A DNA stretch of 64,000 nucleotides, from assembly GCA_002706085.1 (NCBI GenBank), contig PAJO01000021.1, forward strand, positions 1 to 64,000, in the 5' to 3' direction. How positions within the stretch are numbered: the first letter of the stretch is position 1; every line of letters starts with the position of its first letter. Positions 1-8,629 of this stretch are shown one piece after another. A model generated the notes under the pieces. The model had not been told where the DNA came from and ran no database searches. It saw nothing but the letters and a program-made list of their open reading frames with translations. This DNA comes from Alcanivoracaceae bacterium (GTDB lineage: Bacteria > Pseudomonadota > Gammaproteobacteria > Pseudomonadales > Alcanivoracaceae). Position numbers and translations under genes: made by a program.

Positions 1-308
1 GCTGCGCCTTGCCTCTAGGAAAGGGAACCACCCTTACCGTCGAGTCAAGACACAACAGCTGCACGCTCCAGGTCACGCTGAGCATGCAAGGAGTTATTCA
101 GAGGCTCCCTAGGCCCCGGTGCCGTTAATGTGGGCTTTATCAGCACGCAACCTGACGTTACCTGACCCTGCCTGCAGGCCGCGCCCGCTTTCTTGAGCGC
201 CAGCGCGGCCCGGCTTTTCGGCAATGGCAACCTCCGGGGATACTGGCATAGTAACGGCCCCGATTTTCTGCCCCCGCCCACCGGCACGGGCAGCCCCAAG
301 GAGGAACC
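1..308. other. Leading non-coding stretch, no supported gene
   Basis: No convincing gene lies here. Open frames in this stretch overlap the real downstream genes out of frame. Frame 1 closes with a TAG at about position 16, which could be the tail of a gene starting outside the window. The 17-mer ATTCAGAGGCTCCCTAG at about 97-113 recurs just after the tRNA terminator at about 8083-8099. An AAGGAGG ribosome-binding site for the next gene lies at the right end. Confidence 0.4.
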
Positions 309-527
309 ATGTCTGATTCCATCAGTACCTTGAAAGCCAAGGGCCTGCCCGCCGAGGCACTGGCCTTTATCGAGTCCCTGCCCGCCGACCAGGCGGAGCA
401 ACTGGCCGCCAGCGTTCTGGCCGCCCTGCAAACCAAAGACGCCCGCGTAGAAAAGGCCATGAACAATGCCCTGAACGTGGTGCCCGGGCCGTTCCGTCGC
501 CCGGTGAAAAAAATGCTGTTCGGTTAA
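309..527 (+). CDS. Small helical protein of unknown function
   Basis: This 72-residue protein follows a strong AAGGAGG ribosome-binding site placed 5 bases before the ATG, so the start is well supported. The sequence is rich in Ala, Leu, Glu and Gln and should be mostly alpha-helical, with a basic, proline-containing C-terminal end (about residues 59-72). There is no signal peptide or membrane segment. It lies 18 bases upstream of the next plus-strand gene and is probably co-transcribed with it. I do not recognise the family. A role beside its equally helical neighbour is an inference from position only. Confidence 0.65.
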   Translation: MSDSISTLKAKGLPAEALAFIESLPADQAEQLAASVLAALQTKDARVEKAMNNALNVVPGPFRRPVKKMLFG

Positions 528-545
528 GCCCTGGAGAGACGTCAC

Positions 546-1700
546 ATGCATATTGAAACCCGGGCAGAACTGCTCAAGCTCAGCCGCCTTCTTGAAAGTG
601 ACGAAGGCAGCCTCGATTTTCTCGACGGCCAGAATCTTGATCAGCTGGCCCAGTTCCGCAACACCGTTTCCAGCTTCTTCTACGCCCAGCACCAGGACAG
701 CTACCAGCGTCTGGCCGGCATCAGCAAACTGGTACCGACCGGCGCCAGCGCCAAGCTTGCCACCACGGTGCTGGGGTCCGTACTGGCCGCGGGTATAGCC
801 TCAGAGCTGCCAGCGGAACGCGCCATCAAGCTTTCCGACAAACTGCCCGATGACTTCCTCGCCAAGCTCTGCATTCACCTGGAGCCCTCCCAGTCACGCG
901 ATCTGCTTGCCGCCATGCCCGACAAGATCGTGGCGCGGGTCGCGCAGACCCTGCTGGCCATGGGGGAACACATCACCCTGGCCCGCTTCGTGGCAGTGAT
1001 CAAACCCTCCGCCCTGCAAGCCATCACCGCCACCGTCAACGACGGCGAAGCCATGGTGAAGATTGCGCTCTATCTGGAAGACAAGAGCAAGCTGGATACC
1101 CTGCTTGGGCTGCTCAGCGAAGCGCAGCAACGGGCCACCCTGCAAGCGGCCACCGACCAGCAGCTGTGGCCAGCCGTACTCTCACTGAATGGCTATCTGA
1201 ACACCGAATTGCGGGGCCGGATGGGCAACATGGTCGCCGAACAGGGCGAAACCGTGCTCAACCAAATTCTCGATGTGGCCAGTGAGCAAGCCCTGTGGAC
1301 CAACCTGCTACAGGCCGTGAATGCCATGGACAACTCGCATCAGCAGGTGGTGGTAAACCTGGCCAAACTGCAGGAAGCAAAGGTGATGGAGAGCCTGGTA
1401 GGCACCGTTGCCGCAGAAGGCAGCTGGGACGAGTTCCTCACTCTGATCCCGTTGCTGGACCAGGCCCATCTGACCCCGGCGCTGGATGTACTGGTCGAGC
1501 ATCAGCCAGCAGCGCTGGCCAACGCCCTGGAACACGCCCATGACAGCCATTTGTTGGGTTTCTTCGGGCATCTGCCGGACAGTGATGTCGCTCGCCTGGC
1601 ACAGGCGATTCAAGGCCACGCCGCCAGTCAATGGCAGGCGTTTGCCGAGCGCAACAGTGATGCCCATGAAATCGAGGTCCTGAAAGCGCAGATCGGCTGA
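546..1700 (+). CDS. Helical repeat-like protein of unknown function
   Basis: A 384-residue soluble protein with a GGAGAG ribosome-binding site 5-6 bases before its ATG. It is almost entirely predicted helix, with repeated Leu/Ala-rich segments of about 35-40 residues, which suggests an alpha-solenoid-like fold. No catalytic motif, signal peptide or membrane helix is visible. It is the second gene of a two-gene unit with the 72-residue protein and ends just before a long hairpin shared with the convergent cytochrome gene. I do not recognise the family and make no functional claim. Confidence 0.65.
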   Translation: MHIETRAELLKLSRLLESDEGSLDFLDGQNLDQLAQFRNTVSSFFYAQHQDSYQRLAGISKLVPTGASAKLATTVLGSVLAAGIASELPAERAIKLSDKLPDDFLAKLCIHLEPSQSRDLLAAMPDKIVARVAQTLLAMGEHITLARFVAVIKPSALQAITATVNDGEAMVKIALYLEDKSKLDTLLGLLSEAQQRATLQAATDQQLWPAVLSLNGYLNTELRGRMGNMVAEQGETVLNQILDVASEQALWTNLLQAVNAMDNSHQQVVVNLAKLQEAKVMESLVGTVAAEGSWDEFLTLIPLLDQAHLTPALDVLVEHQPAALANALEHAHDSHLLGFFGHLPDSDVARLAQAIQGHAASQWQAFAERNSDAHEIEVLKAQIG

Positions 1701-1731
1701 TCTGCGCACGACCATCAAGGTCCCCGAACCA

Positions 1732-1788
1732 CCGCTCCCGCCCACACAGATACACGGCAGTAATGCCGCACTGTCTGGGCGGAAGCGG
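1732..1788. terminator. Long hairpin between convergent genes, probable bidirectional terminator
   Basis: CCGCT and CCGCCCA on the left pair with TGGGCGG and AGCGG on the right, with one unpaired base between the two stem sections. An inner GGCA/TGCC stem sits in the loop. The hairpin fills the gap between convergent genes ending at 1700 (+) and 1808 (-). No clear T-run follows on the plus strand, so the termination role is inferred mainly from position and stem strength. Confidence 0.55.
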
Positions 1789-1807
1789 AAACTTAACCAG
1801 GAAAACG

Positions 1808-2158
1808 TTATTTGGCGCCGCTGAGCTGCAGCATGTGAATCACGGCGTTGCGGACTTCTTCGTCGCTGCAATCAAAGCAATTGCCGCGGGGAGGCATGGC
1901 GTTAACGCCGTTGATGGCTTCCTGCACCAGGGTCTCAAACCCTTCTTCTTCCACTTCGTGGGACCAGTACAGGCGGTTTTCCTTGCCGACCATGGGCGCA
2001 CCGGCAATACCACTGCCGTGGCAGGTCACACAAAATTGCCGATACAACAACGCCCCGCTGCGCGGCTCTGCCTGGGTGGCAGCAGCGGCAGTCGGGGCGT
2101 CACTGTCGGAGCAGGCTGCCAGTAACAATACTGGCAGCAGTGCGAACAGACGTTTCAA
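1808..2158 (-). CDS. c5-type cytochrome lipoprotein
   Basis: A 116-residue exported monohaem cytochrome c. The N-terminus is a lipoprotein signal with a lipobox ending in AAC (Cys at about residue 16), so the mature protein should be lipid-anchored facing the periplasm. The haem-binding motif CVTCH lies at about residues 43-47 and the methionine-ligand region reads NAMPPRG. A further Cys pair (NCFDCSDEE) matches the disulfide of cytochrome c5-type proteins. It lies 2 bases downstream of a second cytochrome of the same family, which looks like a tandem duplication. Role: periplasmic electron carrier; the redox partner is unknown. Confidence 0.85.
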   Translation of the reverse strand: MKRLFALLPVLLLAACSDSDAPTAAAATQAEPRSGALLYRQFCVTCHGSGIAGAPMVGKENRLYWSHEVEEEGFETLVQEAINGVNAMPPRGNCFDCSDEEVRNAVIHMLQLSGAK

Positions 2159-2160
2159 CG

Positions 2161-2628
2161 TTACTTGCTCTTCTCGACCATGAATTCCACGGCCGCCTTG
2201 ATCTCGTCGTCAGAGCAGGTCATGCACATGCCCTTGGGCGGCATGGCATTCAAACCCTCGATGGCGTGCTTGACCAGGGTCGCTTCGCCTTGGGCAATAC
2301 GCGATGCCCAGGCACCCGCATCACCGGTTTTCGGTGCACCCGCCACGCCAGCGCCATGACAGGCGTTACAGGAGGCGTTGTAGACTTCTTCACCGGAGCG
2401 CGGGCCACTGGCCACTTCTTCACCGGCAGCCGCCGCAGTGCCGCATTCTTCGCCTTCTACACACACAGAACCTACCGGCTTGATACGCTCGGCAGTGGCA
2501 CGATCGCTGAATACAGAGCGCTCACCCAGCGGGTAAGGGGAGATTTCCTTGGTGCTCTTGGCAGCCACATTGCCGGCGGCGAACAGGGCGGCAACCAGTA
2601 CCAGGCTGGCGGTCAGCATCTTTTTCAC
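2161..2628 (-). CDS. Periplasmic c5-type cytochrome
   Basis: A 155-residue secreted monohaem cytochrome c. Residues 1-23 form a Sec signal peptide ending in NVAA. The haem motif is CNACH, followed by the methionine-ligand region NAMPPKG and the c5-type Cys pair CMTCSDDE. An unusual segment of about 50 residues lies between the signal peptide and the haem domain and carries another Cys pair (CVEGEEC). The start appears to be GTG, with AGAGGTG as ribosome-binding site, though an ATG three codons later is possible. It is probably co-transcribed with the downstream lipoprotein cytochrome. The exact respiratory role cannot be read from the sequence. Confidence 0.85.
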   Translation of the reverse strand: MKKMLTASLVLVAALFAAGNVAAKSTKEISPYPLGERSVFSDRATAERIKPVGSVCVEGEECGTAAAAGEEVASGPRSGEEVYNASCNACHGAGVAGAPKTGDAGAWASRIAQGEATLVKHAIEGLNAMPPKGMCMTCSDDEIKAAVEFMVEKSK

Positions 2629-2758
2629 GATTACACCTCTATTGTTCTGTGAGTCGCCGCAGTAAGCGCTACGGCTGCGGTTGGCGATTATACCCGCTCA
2701 AGCCGTAGGGACAAAACCGGATCTCATCCCCGGCGGCAATCCCGGTCAGCTCGCCGGA

Positions 2759-5347
2759 TTACAGCTCGACACGGGGCAGGCGCAGCAGGAAGCGACTCCC
2801 CTGATTCACCTGACTTTGCACCTGAATATCGCCGCCATGACGCTCGGTGACGACCTTCACGAAACGCAGCCCCATCCCGGCACCGCGAGTCCGGGCACCA
2901 CCACTGGTACTGGCACGACTGAAGCGCTGGAACAGCTGCGACTGGAATTCTTCAGGAATCCCCACCCCACGGTCACGGACCTCGCAACAGACCTCGTTGC
3001 CATCCGCAAACAGACGCACATCCACCGAGCTGCCTTCGTGGCTGTACTTGATTGCGTTGGTCAACAGGTTGACCACCAATCGCTCAAGCAATTCGTTATT
3101 GCCCAGCACCCAGACATCCTGCTCCGGGTCGTAATCGAAGCGCAGCGCGATGCCCCGCTGGTGCGCCTGAATTTGCACCAGGTCGATGGCACTTTCTACC
3201 ACGTCCAGCATGTCTTGTTCGTTAAGCTCCACGGTTTCTACCGCTTCCACCCGGGCCAACTGCAGGAACTGCTCGGCAATACTCAGGTTACGCTGGGCGT
3301 AGTGCTGCACGTTATCCAGAAACGCCGGCAGATCCGGGTTGCTGTCCTCTCGCATTTTTTCCGTCAGCGCCAATACCGAGACCATGGGTGAGCGCAGGTC
3401 ATGGGACAGGAAATCGAGCATCTCTGAACGCGCGCGCAGGGCCTGCTTGACCTCGGAAATATCCTTGAACGACAGGATCATCATGCGGCCGGGGTTGTCC
3501 CCGGCGTGCACCAGCAGCATATCAAGATACAGGTCAGCGCCCTGGCGGTTACGGCATTCCAGCTGGCTACGCCCCTCGGCCAGGGTCTGGCGTAACAGCA
3601 CATCCCAGCTGCGCTCACGCAGCTCCAGCTCACGGCCCAGATCGGTCACCAGTGACTGGCCGCTATCCAGCGTCCCCATGTCGATACCCAGCAACAACGC
3701 CGCCTGGGGGTTGGCGTAGACAATCACCCCACAGGCATCGGCGATGACCACCCCTTCACGGATTTGCGCCAGAGTGACCTGGAAGAAGCGGGTCAGCGCC
3801 TCCTGACGTTCTTCTTCGCGCTGCAGGCGCTCGATATGGTTTTCCAGCACCTCGTAGCGCGGCCCCGCCAACGGCTGATGCGAACGCACCCGCACCAGCA
3901 TGGCCCGCACCCAGTAATCGTAAGTATCGGCATCCAGCGCCTGCTTCCACACCACATCCAGCTCATAGCGCTTGCCTTCATGCCGGAAACGATACTGGCG
4001 CGCCAATGCCCCTTTCCAGCCCGAGGCCGGCAACCGGTCACCACCGCGCAAGGGCGCGTCGCCACCCTGCAGCCGCCAGGCTTTCACCGGCATCACCGTG
4101 TCCAGCATATTCGCCATCTGCTGAAGGGAAGAGGCACGGGTAAGACGCTGGTTCAGGTCGCTGTATCCCGACAACCGCTCCAGCGCGTTGCGCATGTAGG
4201 ACAGGGAATATTCCAGACGCCGCCAGGTCCACAACGGGTAGGCCATCAATGCCGCCACCATGGCCGGTGCCGGCGGGAACCACAGCCGCAGGGTAATCAG
4301 CAGCACCATGCTCACCAGCAGACACGCGCCCATGATTCCCGCCACCAGCGGGATCGACCAGCGCGGCAGCACGAACGGCAACAACAACGGCGCCAGTAAC
4401 GCCAGCAGCGCGCCCAGCACCAAGGCACTGGGCTTGCCCAGGTCACGGATCAGGCGGTCTTCACGCAACGCGTCCAGCAAATTGGCATTGATCTCTACCC
4501 CGGCCATCAACTCGCCACTGTTCCCCATGGGGGTGGGCAACATATCGCCCAGCCCCGCCGCCGTGGCGCCGATCAACACAATCTTGTCGCGGATCAGTTG
4601 CTCCGGAATCAGGTTTTCCAGCAACTCCACCGCAGAGACCTGCGGGTAGCTGTTGGGGCCATTCACGAAGGGGATGAGCCGATGGTAACGGCGCACATTG
4701 GCCAACCCGGAAAACTCTTCGCCCTTGTCGGCCGGGAACAACTGCTCGGAGAGCATGCCTTCCTGCACCAGCAGAGTCTGGGTGATGTGCGGCCACCAGG
4801 CCTGGCCAATGCCAGAACGCATGAACACCGAACGGGCCACACCATCGGCATCCAGCTCCAGATCCACATGCCCCAAGCCCGCCGCGGCGCGGGCAAACGG
4901 CGAGTACGGCAACACTTCAATCAACTGCCCCCCGGCACGCAACTGCTCCACATGCACAGGCAGGTAGACATGGCCATTGGCCGCCATGGCCTGCACCAGC
5001 GCCAGATCCGATTGAGGGTTGTTGCGGTCCGGCTCTGACAGGATCAAATCCATCAGCACCGCCCGGGCGCCCATCTCGGTCAGCCGGTTGATGATGTCAG
5101 CATGCACCTTGCGGTCCCAGGGCCATCGACCCACTTCGCGCAGGCTGTATTCGTCAATGCCGACAATCACCAGATCACTGGCGGGTTCATCCGGAAGGGT
5201 ATGCAGCAGGTTGTCGTAGATATAGCGGTCGACAAACGACAGGGCGCCACTAATGCTCAGCAGCACACTCAGTGCCGCCACCAGAAACAGCACCGACAGG
5301 TGCTCAGCGAGGTAGCGACGATGATCCGGGCTCAGGCGAACGCGCAT
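2759..5347 (-). CDS. CHASE2-PAS hybrid-free sensor histidine kinase
   Basis: An 862-residue membrane sensor kinase. An N-terminal membrane helix (about residues 15-38) is followed by a periplasmic CHASE2 domain, three closely spaced membrane helices (about 305-375), a PAS domain (about 525-625), a HisKA domain with phospho-acceptor His in DFLSHDLRSP near residue 650, and an HATPase domain with N-box NLLTNAIKYS and G-box RGAGMGL. There is no receiver domain. It is the last gene of a three-gene operon with a FecR/LysM protein (3 bases upstream) and an OmpR-type regulator, so it most likely phosphorylates that regulator. The stimulus is unknown. Confidence 0.9.
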   Translation of the reverse strand: MRVRLSPDHRRYLAEHLSVLFLVAALSVLLSISGALSFVDRYIYDNLLHTLPDEPASDLVIVGIDEYSLREVGRWPWDRKVHADIINRLTEMGARAVLMDLILSEPDRNNPQSDLALVQAMAANGHVYLPVHVEQLRAGGQLIEVLPYSPFARAAAGLGHVDLELDADGVARSVFMRSGIGQAWWPHITQTLLVQEGMLSEQLFPADKGEEFSGLANVRRYHRLIPFVNGPNSYPQVSAVELLENLIPEQLIRDKIVLIGATAAGLGDMLPTPMGNSGELMAGVEINANLLDALREDRLIRDLGKPSALVLGALLALLAPLLLPFVLPRWSIPLVAGIMGACLLVSMVLLITLRLWFPPAPAMVAALMAYPLWTWRRLEYSLSYMRNALERLSGYSDLNQRLTRASSLQQMANMLDTVMPVKAWRLQGGDAPLRGGDRLPASGWKGALARQYRFRHEGKRYELDVVWKQALDADTYDYWVRAMLVRVRSHQPLAGPRYEVLENHIERLQREEERQEALTRFFQVTLAQIREGVVIADACGVIVYANPQAALLLGIDMGTLDSGQSLVTDLGRELELRERSWDVLLRQTLAEGRSQLECRNRQGADLYLDMLLVHAGDNPGRMMILSFKDISEVKQALRARSEMLDFLSHDLRSPMVSVLALTEKMREDSNPDLPAFLDNVQHYAQRNLSIAEQFLQLARVEAVETVELNEQDMLDVVESAIDLVQIQAHQRGIALRFDYDPEQDVWVLGNNELLERLVVNLLTNAIKYSHEGSSVDVRLFADGNEVCCEVRDRGVGIPEEFQSQLFQRFSRASTSGGARTRGAGMGLRFVKVVTERHGGDIQVQSQVNQGSRFLLRLPRVEL

Positions 5348-5350
5348 GAA

Positions 5351-6460
5351 TTACAGGGCCAGCAGCACGGCGGCTGCCCCGACAAACACCCACAGATCCC
5401 AACGGCGCTTTTCTTCCGGCGGGGCAGGCGGCTCCGGTGGTGGAGGCGGTGGCGCCGGGGTCACCACGATATCGCGCCAGTTTTCATGCCCACGCAGGCC
5501 GTGGCCATCCACTGCACGCACCAGCAAACGGTACTCGCCCACTGGCAGGTCCTGCTGCCAGTGCCCGGTGTCCAGGCGCTGCAGGCCCAGCAAACGGTTG
5601 TCTGGCTGCTGGTACCACTCCACCCAGTAATGGTCAGCCTCTGCCTGGGTTGGCCAAACCGCCACCGCACCGGTATGGCTGACGGTCAGCTCAACGGTGG
5701 GGGCAGGCAGCAACGGCACCGGCGCCATGGGCGGCTCATCCACCTGGGCCAGGGTCGCAAAGCCCCCTTCCACTTCACGGGTGGTGCCGCGGGCGCCCAC
5801 ATCCACCTGACCGCTAATCACTTCGTTACGGGTGGTCTCGGCACCATCCACACCCAGGTAGTATTCGGTGCCGCGCACCGCCGCCACCGCGCCCGGGGTA
5901 TAGACCTCGAACGAGGCTTCATCACTGGTCAGCGGCGTCACACGGTTACGGATATTGCCGCGCTCCAGGCGCAGCTCAGTGCGCTCACCGGGCTGATCGA
6001 GAAAACGCCGGTAGCGGGTCACCACCAGCAGACTGGACGGCTTCAGCAACACATCGGACTGGTCGGCAAAATGAATGCGGGCACTGCCATCGGCCCCGGT
6101 TTCCAGGGCATCACCGAATTGCACCACGTCACCGCTACTGACAGGACGCGGGGTTCCGCCCGCGGCAGGGTACAGCATCACTTCCCCGGTGACGGCTTCC
6201 AGCCGCGCAGGGATAGGCTTTTCCTTGAGCCAGTCGATGGGTACTCGAAGGGTGTCGCCCGGGCGCAGGGCATGGGGGTCGGCAAGTTGGTTATGGCCTG
6301 CCAGCTCGCGCCAACAGGCGTCGGGTTGCTGGGCAAAACGCAAGCACACTTTCCAGAGAGAGTCGCCGGGGCGGAGTGTGTAGTGCCAGTCCTCACTGGC
6401 CTGCGCCGCCGGGGAGAGCCCCAGCCACAGCAGGGCGGCTATCCCCAACCAGACCCTCAT
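5351..6460 (-). CDS. Secreted LysM-FecR domain protein
   Basis: A 369-residue envelope protein. A signal peptide (about residues 1-21, ending in AQA) precedes a LysM domain (about 27-75), consistent with peptidoglycan binding. A FecR-like beta domain follows (about 88-195). A region of possible FN3-like or Ig-like beta structure ends in a proline-rich stretch and a C-terminal hydrophobic segment that may anchor it to the membrane. It lies between the response-regulator and CHASE2-kinase genes with very short spacing. This grouping suggests that it senses or relays an envelope signal for the kinase; that role is an inference. Confidence 0.82.
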   Translation of the reverse strand: MRVWLGIAALLWLGLSPAAQASEDWHYTLRPGDSLWKVCLRFAQQPDACWRELAGHNQLADPHALRPGDTLRVPIDWLKEKPIPARLEAVTGEVMLYPAAGGTPRPVSSGDVVQFGDALETGADGSARIHFADQSDVLLKPSSLLVVTRYRRFLDQPGERTELRLERGNIRNRVTPLTSDEASFEVYTPGAVAAVRGTEYYLGVDGAETTRNEVISGQVDVGARGTTREVEGGFATLAQVDEPPMAPVPLLPAPTVELTVSHTGAVAVWPTQAEADHYWVEWYQQPDNRLLGLQRLDTGHWQQDLPVGEYRLLVRAVDGHGLRGHENWRDIVVTPAPPPPPPEPPAPPEEKRRWDLWVFVGAAAVLLAL

Positions 6461-6481
6461 AGTGTGCTTCCTTGTAATGAC

Positions 6482-7195
6482 TTATTCTTCGACAGGCTCC
6501 AGACGGTAGCCGTGCTGATAAACCGTCTTGATACGATAACCACGCTCCGGACGAATATGAAGGCTGCGACGGATACGGCTGATATGCACATCCACGGTCC
6601 GTGACTCGATGGGAGTCATGATACCCCAGACCTTCTCCAACAGGTGGGCGCGGCTCATCAGCTTACCCACATTCTGGAACAGATAGCTGGCCAGCTCATA
6701 GTCCTTGTCGGTGAGTTTCACCGGGTCTTCATCCAGCAGAATCTGCCGGCGAGCACGATCTACCACCCAGGGCCCCACTGTCAGCGCCTTTTCTTCATCC
6801 ATTTCCGCTACCCCTGCCCGGCGCCCTAGGGCAGTAATCCGGGCCAGCAATTCCGCTTGCTTGGTCGGCTTCACCATGTAGTCATCTGCTCCCTGGGACA
6901 GCGCCCCGACAATGGACGACTCATCATCACGCTGGGTGGCAAACAGCACCGGCGTCTGGTTTCCGCTGGCGCGCACCTCTTCCAGCACGGCATAACCGTT
7001 CATGTCTGGCACTTCCCAATCGAGCACCAGAATATCGAAGGTGTCGCGGCGCAGCAGGGACATGAAATCCCGACCGTTGGCCAAATGAATACAGTTGTGC
7101 CCGGCCTCCTGCAGCCAGTGAGTCACCAGCTCGGCCTGGGCCATGTCATCTTCCAGATATGCAATGCGCACGGTTGTCTCCATTTGCCCATTCAC
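6482..7195 (-). CDS. OmpR-family response regulator
   Basis: A 237-residue two-domain regulator. The receiver domain (about residues 8-125) has the acidic pair LEDD, the phospho-acceptor Asp in VLDWEVPD and the conserved Lys in MVKPTKQAE. The C-terminal winged helix (about 140-235) contains the SRAHLLEKVWG and RTVDVHISRIRRSL signatures of the Trans_reg_C family. It is the first gene of the operon with the FecR/LysM protein and CHASE2 kinase, its likely partner. The start could be this ATG or an in-frame ATG four codons later; both have weak ribosome-binding sites. Confidence 0.9.
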   Translation of the reverse strand: MNGQMETTVRIAYLEDDMAQAELVTHWLQEAGHNCIHLANGRDFMSLLRRDTFDILVLDWEVPDMNGYAVLEEVRASGNQTPVLFATQRDDESSIVGALSQGADDYMVKPTKQAELLARITALGRRAGVAEMDEEKALTVGPWVVDRARRQILLDEDPVKLTDKDYELASYLFQNVGKLMSRAHLLEKVWGIMTPIESRTVDVHISRIRRSLHIRPERGYRIKTVYQHGYRLEPVEE

Positions 7196-7368
7196 CTGTC
7201 GCTTCGCGCTTCCTTTCTGAGCGCTAACGCCGGTAAAGGCTACAGGGTTATCAAAGAGTTAGCGGGAAAAGATTGTAAAATGCCGCCATCAATAAAGCGA
7301 TACCTCAACCGGTTTCCCTCTCCTTATTCCGCTACGCTGCGAGCCGTTTCACAGGGGCAACAAAAGCG

Positions 7369-7698
7369 CTACGCCGATCGCGCCGTCAACTTCAGCCCCA
7401 CCACACCCACGATAATCAGGCCCATGAACAACAGGCGCGATAGTTGGGCAGGGTCCTTGAACCAGACAATGCCAATCACGGTAATGCCCACGGCACCCAA
7501 CCCTGTCCATACTGCATATGCCGTGCCCACCGGAATACCGCGCATGGCATAGGACAGCATCAACATATTCAGCCCGGTAAGCACCAGCGAGGTGCCGATG
7601 GACGCCACGCCGGGGTTCATCTGAATCCACTTGAGACTCAGCGCCCAAGCAATTTCCACAATCACTGCCAGCAGCAGTACCACCCAATACATATTCAT
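7369..7698 (-). CDS. SMR exporter of the SugE/Gdx type
   Basis: A 109-residue four-helix small multidrug resistance protein in the inner membrane. The conserved membrane Glu lies in helix 1 (VIVEIAWA), and helix 3 has the GTAYAVWTGLGAVG signature, which resembles guanidinium exporters (Gdx/SugE) more than EmrE-type drug pumps. The ATG was chosen because GGAG lies 6 bases before it; a longer frame upstream has no such site. It stands alone. The upstream leader contains a 6-bp hairpin but nothing I can recognise as a guanidine riboswitch. Expected activity: proton-coupled guanidinium export by an antiparallel dimer. Confidence 0.82.
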   Translation of the reverse strand: MNMYWVVLLLAVIVEIAWALSLKWIQMNPGVASIGTSLVLTGLNMLMLSYAMRGIPVGTAYAVWTGLGAVGITVIGIVWFKDPAQLSRLLFMGLIIVGVVGLKLTARSA

Positions 7699-7800
7699 TG
7701 GCTTCTCCAGCGCAAAACCGGGCTCAGCAACGAACCAGAACCGCCGGAAACCCGAAAGAGGCAGCCTGAGAAGACATTGCACCAGATGGGTGCAGCGCGA

Positions 7801-7806
7801 ATTATA
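7801..7806 (-). promoter_or_regulatory. Candidate -10 box for the SMR exporter gene
   Basis: A perfect TATAAT on the minus strand lies about 100 bases upstream of the exporter ATG. No good -35 box is present at 17 bases. A TGCACC/GGTGCA hairpin with a 5-base loop (7778-7794) would lie at the very start of the transcript. Confidence 0.4.
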
Positions 7807-7945
7807 GCCAACCCGCCGGGCAATGCACCCCATCCATGGACGCCACCGCCACAACCGGCTATCATTCGCGCCCGTTGGATCCCCCAAGTTCCAGCTGCAC
7901 GGCCCGGGTAACAGGATGCTACCCCTGCCCGTGCAACCCTAATTT

Positions 7946-7951
7946 CATAAT
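7946..7951 (+). promoter_or_regulatory. Candidate -10 box for tRNA-Arg
   Basis: CATAAT lies 7 bases before the first base of the tRNA, the expected spacing for initiation just upstream of the mature 5' end. The -35 region is weak. Confidence 0.4.
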
Positions 7952-7958
7952 GTGTTTT

Positions 7959-8035
7959 GCGCCCGTAGCTCAGCTGGATAGAGCGTTGCCCTCCGGAGGC
8001 AAAGGTCAGAGGTTCGAATCCTCTCGGGCGTGCCA
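7959..8035 (+). tRNA. tRNA-Arg (anticodon CCG)
   Basis: A 77-base cloverleaf with acceptor strand GCGCCCG pairing with CGGGCGT, D-arm AGCTCAGCTGGATAGAGC, anticodon stem TTGCC/GGCAA around the loop CTCCGGA (anticodon CCG), T-arm AGAGGTTCGAATCCTCT and an encoded 3' CCA. It is followed at 15 bases by a strong intrinsic terminator. No integrase gene or island edge was seen next to it. Confidence 0.97.
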
Positions 8036-8049
8036 TATCCCCAAAGAAA

Positions 8050-8079
8050 GGGGCCTCCTGTACGGGAGGCCCCTTTTTT
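8050..8079 (+). terminator. Intrinsic terminator of tRNA-Arg
   Basis: GGGGCCTCC (8050-8058) pairs perfectly with GGAGGCCCC (8065-8073) around a 6-base loop and is followed by six T residues. Confidence 0.92.
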
Positions 8080-8095
8080 GTGATTCAGAGGCTCC

Positions 8096-8626
8096 CTAGC
8101 CCGCTTCTGCCAACCTTACCGCCTGCCTTCTCTGCGCGTCGTTCAGCCCACGAAACTCACGGGCAATATTGAACACACGGGTAAATGCCGCCACATCACA
8201 CAGGCTCGCATCCACAGTACGACCCTGATACTCCACAAACCAGGCCAATACCTCTGCCAGGTGCCACAGAGCGGCCTTGCCTTCGTGCAACGGTAACGGG
8301 AAGGTCTCTTGATTCTGGTTGATCAGTTTGAGCATATATTGGCGGCTAAATTCAAACAGGCCCGCCACCTCCGAAACCCCAACCCAATCAGGCCCCACCT
8401 CAACCAACCGCAGTTCTGGCAAGGCATGACCAACATCACGCAGCGCACTGTTCACCGCGCGTTGTGCAGAGCTGGCATTGCGATGAAAGGCCAGCGCCAA
8501 TCGCCCTTTTTGCCCCACACCCGGCAGGGCGTCATCGCAGCCCCCTTCAAACAGGCGGTGCTCAATCATCTCAAGAGTCAAACCGGCAGGCACAGCGTAT
8601 TTCAGCTCAAATTCATATTCCTGCAT
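8096..8626 (-). CDS. Antitoxin-like protein with a MerR/AlpA-type helix-turn-helix
   Basis: A 176-residue soluble protein. The central part (about residues 84-125, containing VSEVAGLFEFSRQYMLKLI) looks like an excisionase/MerR-type helix-turn-helix with a following Trp-containing wing. The N-terminal 75 residues are unrecognised. It begins 3 bases after the frame end of the small ORF at 8630-8880, forming a two-gene unit with an upstream palindrome. That layout is typical of autoregulated toxin-antitoxin operons, and this would be the DNA-binding partner. The toxin-antitoxin reading is inferred; the partner gene appears broken. Confidence 0.55.
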   Translation of the reverse strand: MQEYEFELKYAVPAGLTLEMIEHRLFEGGCDDALPGVGQKGRLALAFHRNASSAQRAVNSALRDVGHALPELRLVEVGPDWVGVSEVAGLFEFSRQYMLKLINQNQETFPLPLHEGKAALWHLAEVLAWFVEYQGRTVDASLCDVAAFTRVFNIAREFRGLNDAQRRQAVRLAEAG

Positions 8627-8629
8627 TGT

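Noticed and set aside
5102-6604. 500-codon plus-strand frame opposite the FecR/LysM gene
   Set aside because: Spans three minus-strand genes with clear domains and shows no domain of its own.
7699-7800. Guanidine riboswitch before the SMR exporter
   Set aside because: Only one simple hairpin is seen; the paired ACGR loops of guanidine-II and the conserved cores of guanidine-I and -III are not recognisable.
7959-8110. tRNA-Arg as attachment site of the defence island
   Set aside because: No integrase, no partial tRNA copy downstream, and the next 4 kb are ordinary chromosomal genes.
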